DNA of 64,000 bases from Chrysomallon squamiferum (taxonomy: Eukaryota > Mollusca > Gastropoda > Neomphalida > Peltospiridae), in NCBI GenBank assembly GCA_012295275.1, contig CM022672.1, forward strand, positions 22,778,476 through 22,842,475, read 5' to 3'. Within the stretch, counting starts at the first letter, position 1. Each line of letters starts with the position of its first letter. Below the pieces are notes generated by a model, which was not told the DNA's origin, made no database searches, and saw only the letters and a program-made list of their open reading frames with translations. The translations under genes were made by a program, and so were the position numbers. Positions 63,315 to 64,000 of this stretch are shown here, piece after piece.

Positions 63315-63700
63315 TACTATTTAAACCTGACCGTCTGAGGTTTGGTATACTTGTTGACTGGGATCCCACAGCACCAAATCTGAAATTTTAGCCCAATCGG
63401 ATCAGTGGTGTGGGAGATATGGCCCTCCGAATTTTGAGATTTTTAGCAAAAATGGGCGTGACCACCAACCTTAGAACCCTCATATCTTAGGAACTACTGG
63501 GCCAATCTTCATAAAATTGGTATTGTTGAAAAGGCAATATGACATTTTTGTTCTGTTTGGAAAATGTTGGAGTACATTGACCTTTTGACCTTTGCTATGA
63601 CCTTGAAACTGACCGTGTGGATCACGTGACCTTGAGATGACCTTTATTGAACTTTAATCTCCCACATGTTAACTAAAACATATAAAAGTTTCCTGGGTGT
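63315..63700. repeat. Probable interspersed repeat, right edge
   Basis: A GC-richer block in AT-rich intron with ordinary-repeat character (GACCTTTTGACCTTTGC, GACCTTGAAACTGACCG, GTGACCTTGAGATGACC). No coding frame. The region at about 3780-3990 shares the GACCTT-rich style, so both may belong to related repeat families, but I could not align them well. Confidence 0.4.
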
Positions 63701-63843
63701 AATATGTTTTGTTTAGCCACAATATAGATTTAAAAAATGCACATACATGAAAATAACACCTTTTCAGCCATTAACATCTGATTAACTAAAACCTGAATGA
63801 TCAATTTTGGATGCTAGGAATCACCATCTTTCAAATCTGTGTT

Positions 63844-63999
63844 TCAAATGCTCACTGTATCCTTCATTCCCGGACATATTCTACTGTTCTCATCACTTTC
63901 ATAAAATTGGATTATTTCCTCCTTCAATTCATTTGACAGAACTTTCCCTTGTTTCTTATCACAGAGGGATAGAATCACTTTCTCTTTCTTCACCACACA
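63844..63999 (-). pseudogene. Fragment of a mobile-element-type open frame at the right edge
   Basis: Reading the minus strand from the window edge, an open frame of 51 codons ends in TGA at 63844. It contains the phrase QFYESDENSRICPGMKD followed by TVSI. A domain with SDE.SR..PGKKD..S is common in uncharacterised transposon-like proteins of invertebrates, as far as I remember. The stop soon after suggests a decayed or truncated copy. It would be an insertion in the PARP intron; it continues outside the window. Confidence 0.45.
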
Positions 64000-64000
64000 G

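Overview
The window is eukaryotic, AT-rich animal DNA with spliced genes (GT-AG introns of roughly 0.1 to 3.6 kb), many long microsatellites and scattered short mobile elements. The gene repertoire (BIR/RING inhibitor of apoptosis, NSE4, TACC, RNase H2A, beta-TrCP, RPP30, iRhom, macrodomain PARP) is that of a bilaterian. A tRNA-derived SINE in the style of molluscan genomes, plus single copies of genes that are duplicated in vertebrates, suggest a lophotrochozoan, most likely a mollusc. The species cannot be named from the sequence alone.

Layout. Left part, plus strand: a two-exon IAP gene (536-2098), a 10-exon NSMCE4A orthologue (5468-11159), a very long 15-exon TACC gene (14422-25062) and a 7-exon RNASEH2A (26864-30059). 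Middle: a 12-exon beta-TrCP gene (BTRC/FBXW11/slimb) on the minus strand (33284-42064), head to head with an 11-exon RPP30 on the plus strand (42356-47535); their start codons are 291 bp apart. Right part, minus strand: a 10-exon iRhom (RHBDF) pseudoprotease gene (48301-56083) and the 3' part of a PARP14-like macrodomain ADP-ribosyltransferase (57137-63086), whose 5' part lies beyond the right edge.

Exon borders were rebuilt by hand from reading frame, splice consensus and phase. In seven genes the spliced phases close perfectly: IAP 368 aa, NSE4 357 aa, RNase H2A 300 aa, beta-TrCP 516 aa, RPP30 284 aa, iRhom 1042 aa, plus all visible PARP exons except one acceptor choice. In TACC the spliced length is one base short of a multiple of three, and the missing base is localised to an A-run in a tandem repeat.

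Main points for a second look: the TACC exon of 4.7 kb with about 28 DPF + Ser-Pro-x-Lys modules, including ten tandem 29-residue units with dimeric higher-order structure; an iRhom whose pseudo-active site has Ser at the catalytic Ser position but Met for the catalytic His; a minisatellite in an NSE4 intron built from copies of the upstream exon end and splice donor; NSE4-TACC adjacency, which I recall is also found in humans; and several short mobile elements in the PARP introns. No prokaryotic features, CRISPR arrays, rRNA or intact tRNA genes were seen. I found no clear new multi-gene system: the genes look like an ordinary chromosomal neighbourhood, partly with a shared cell-cycle and genome-maintenance theme.
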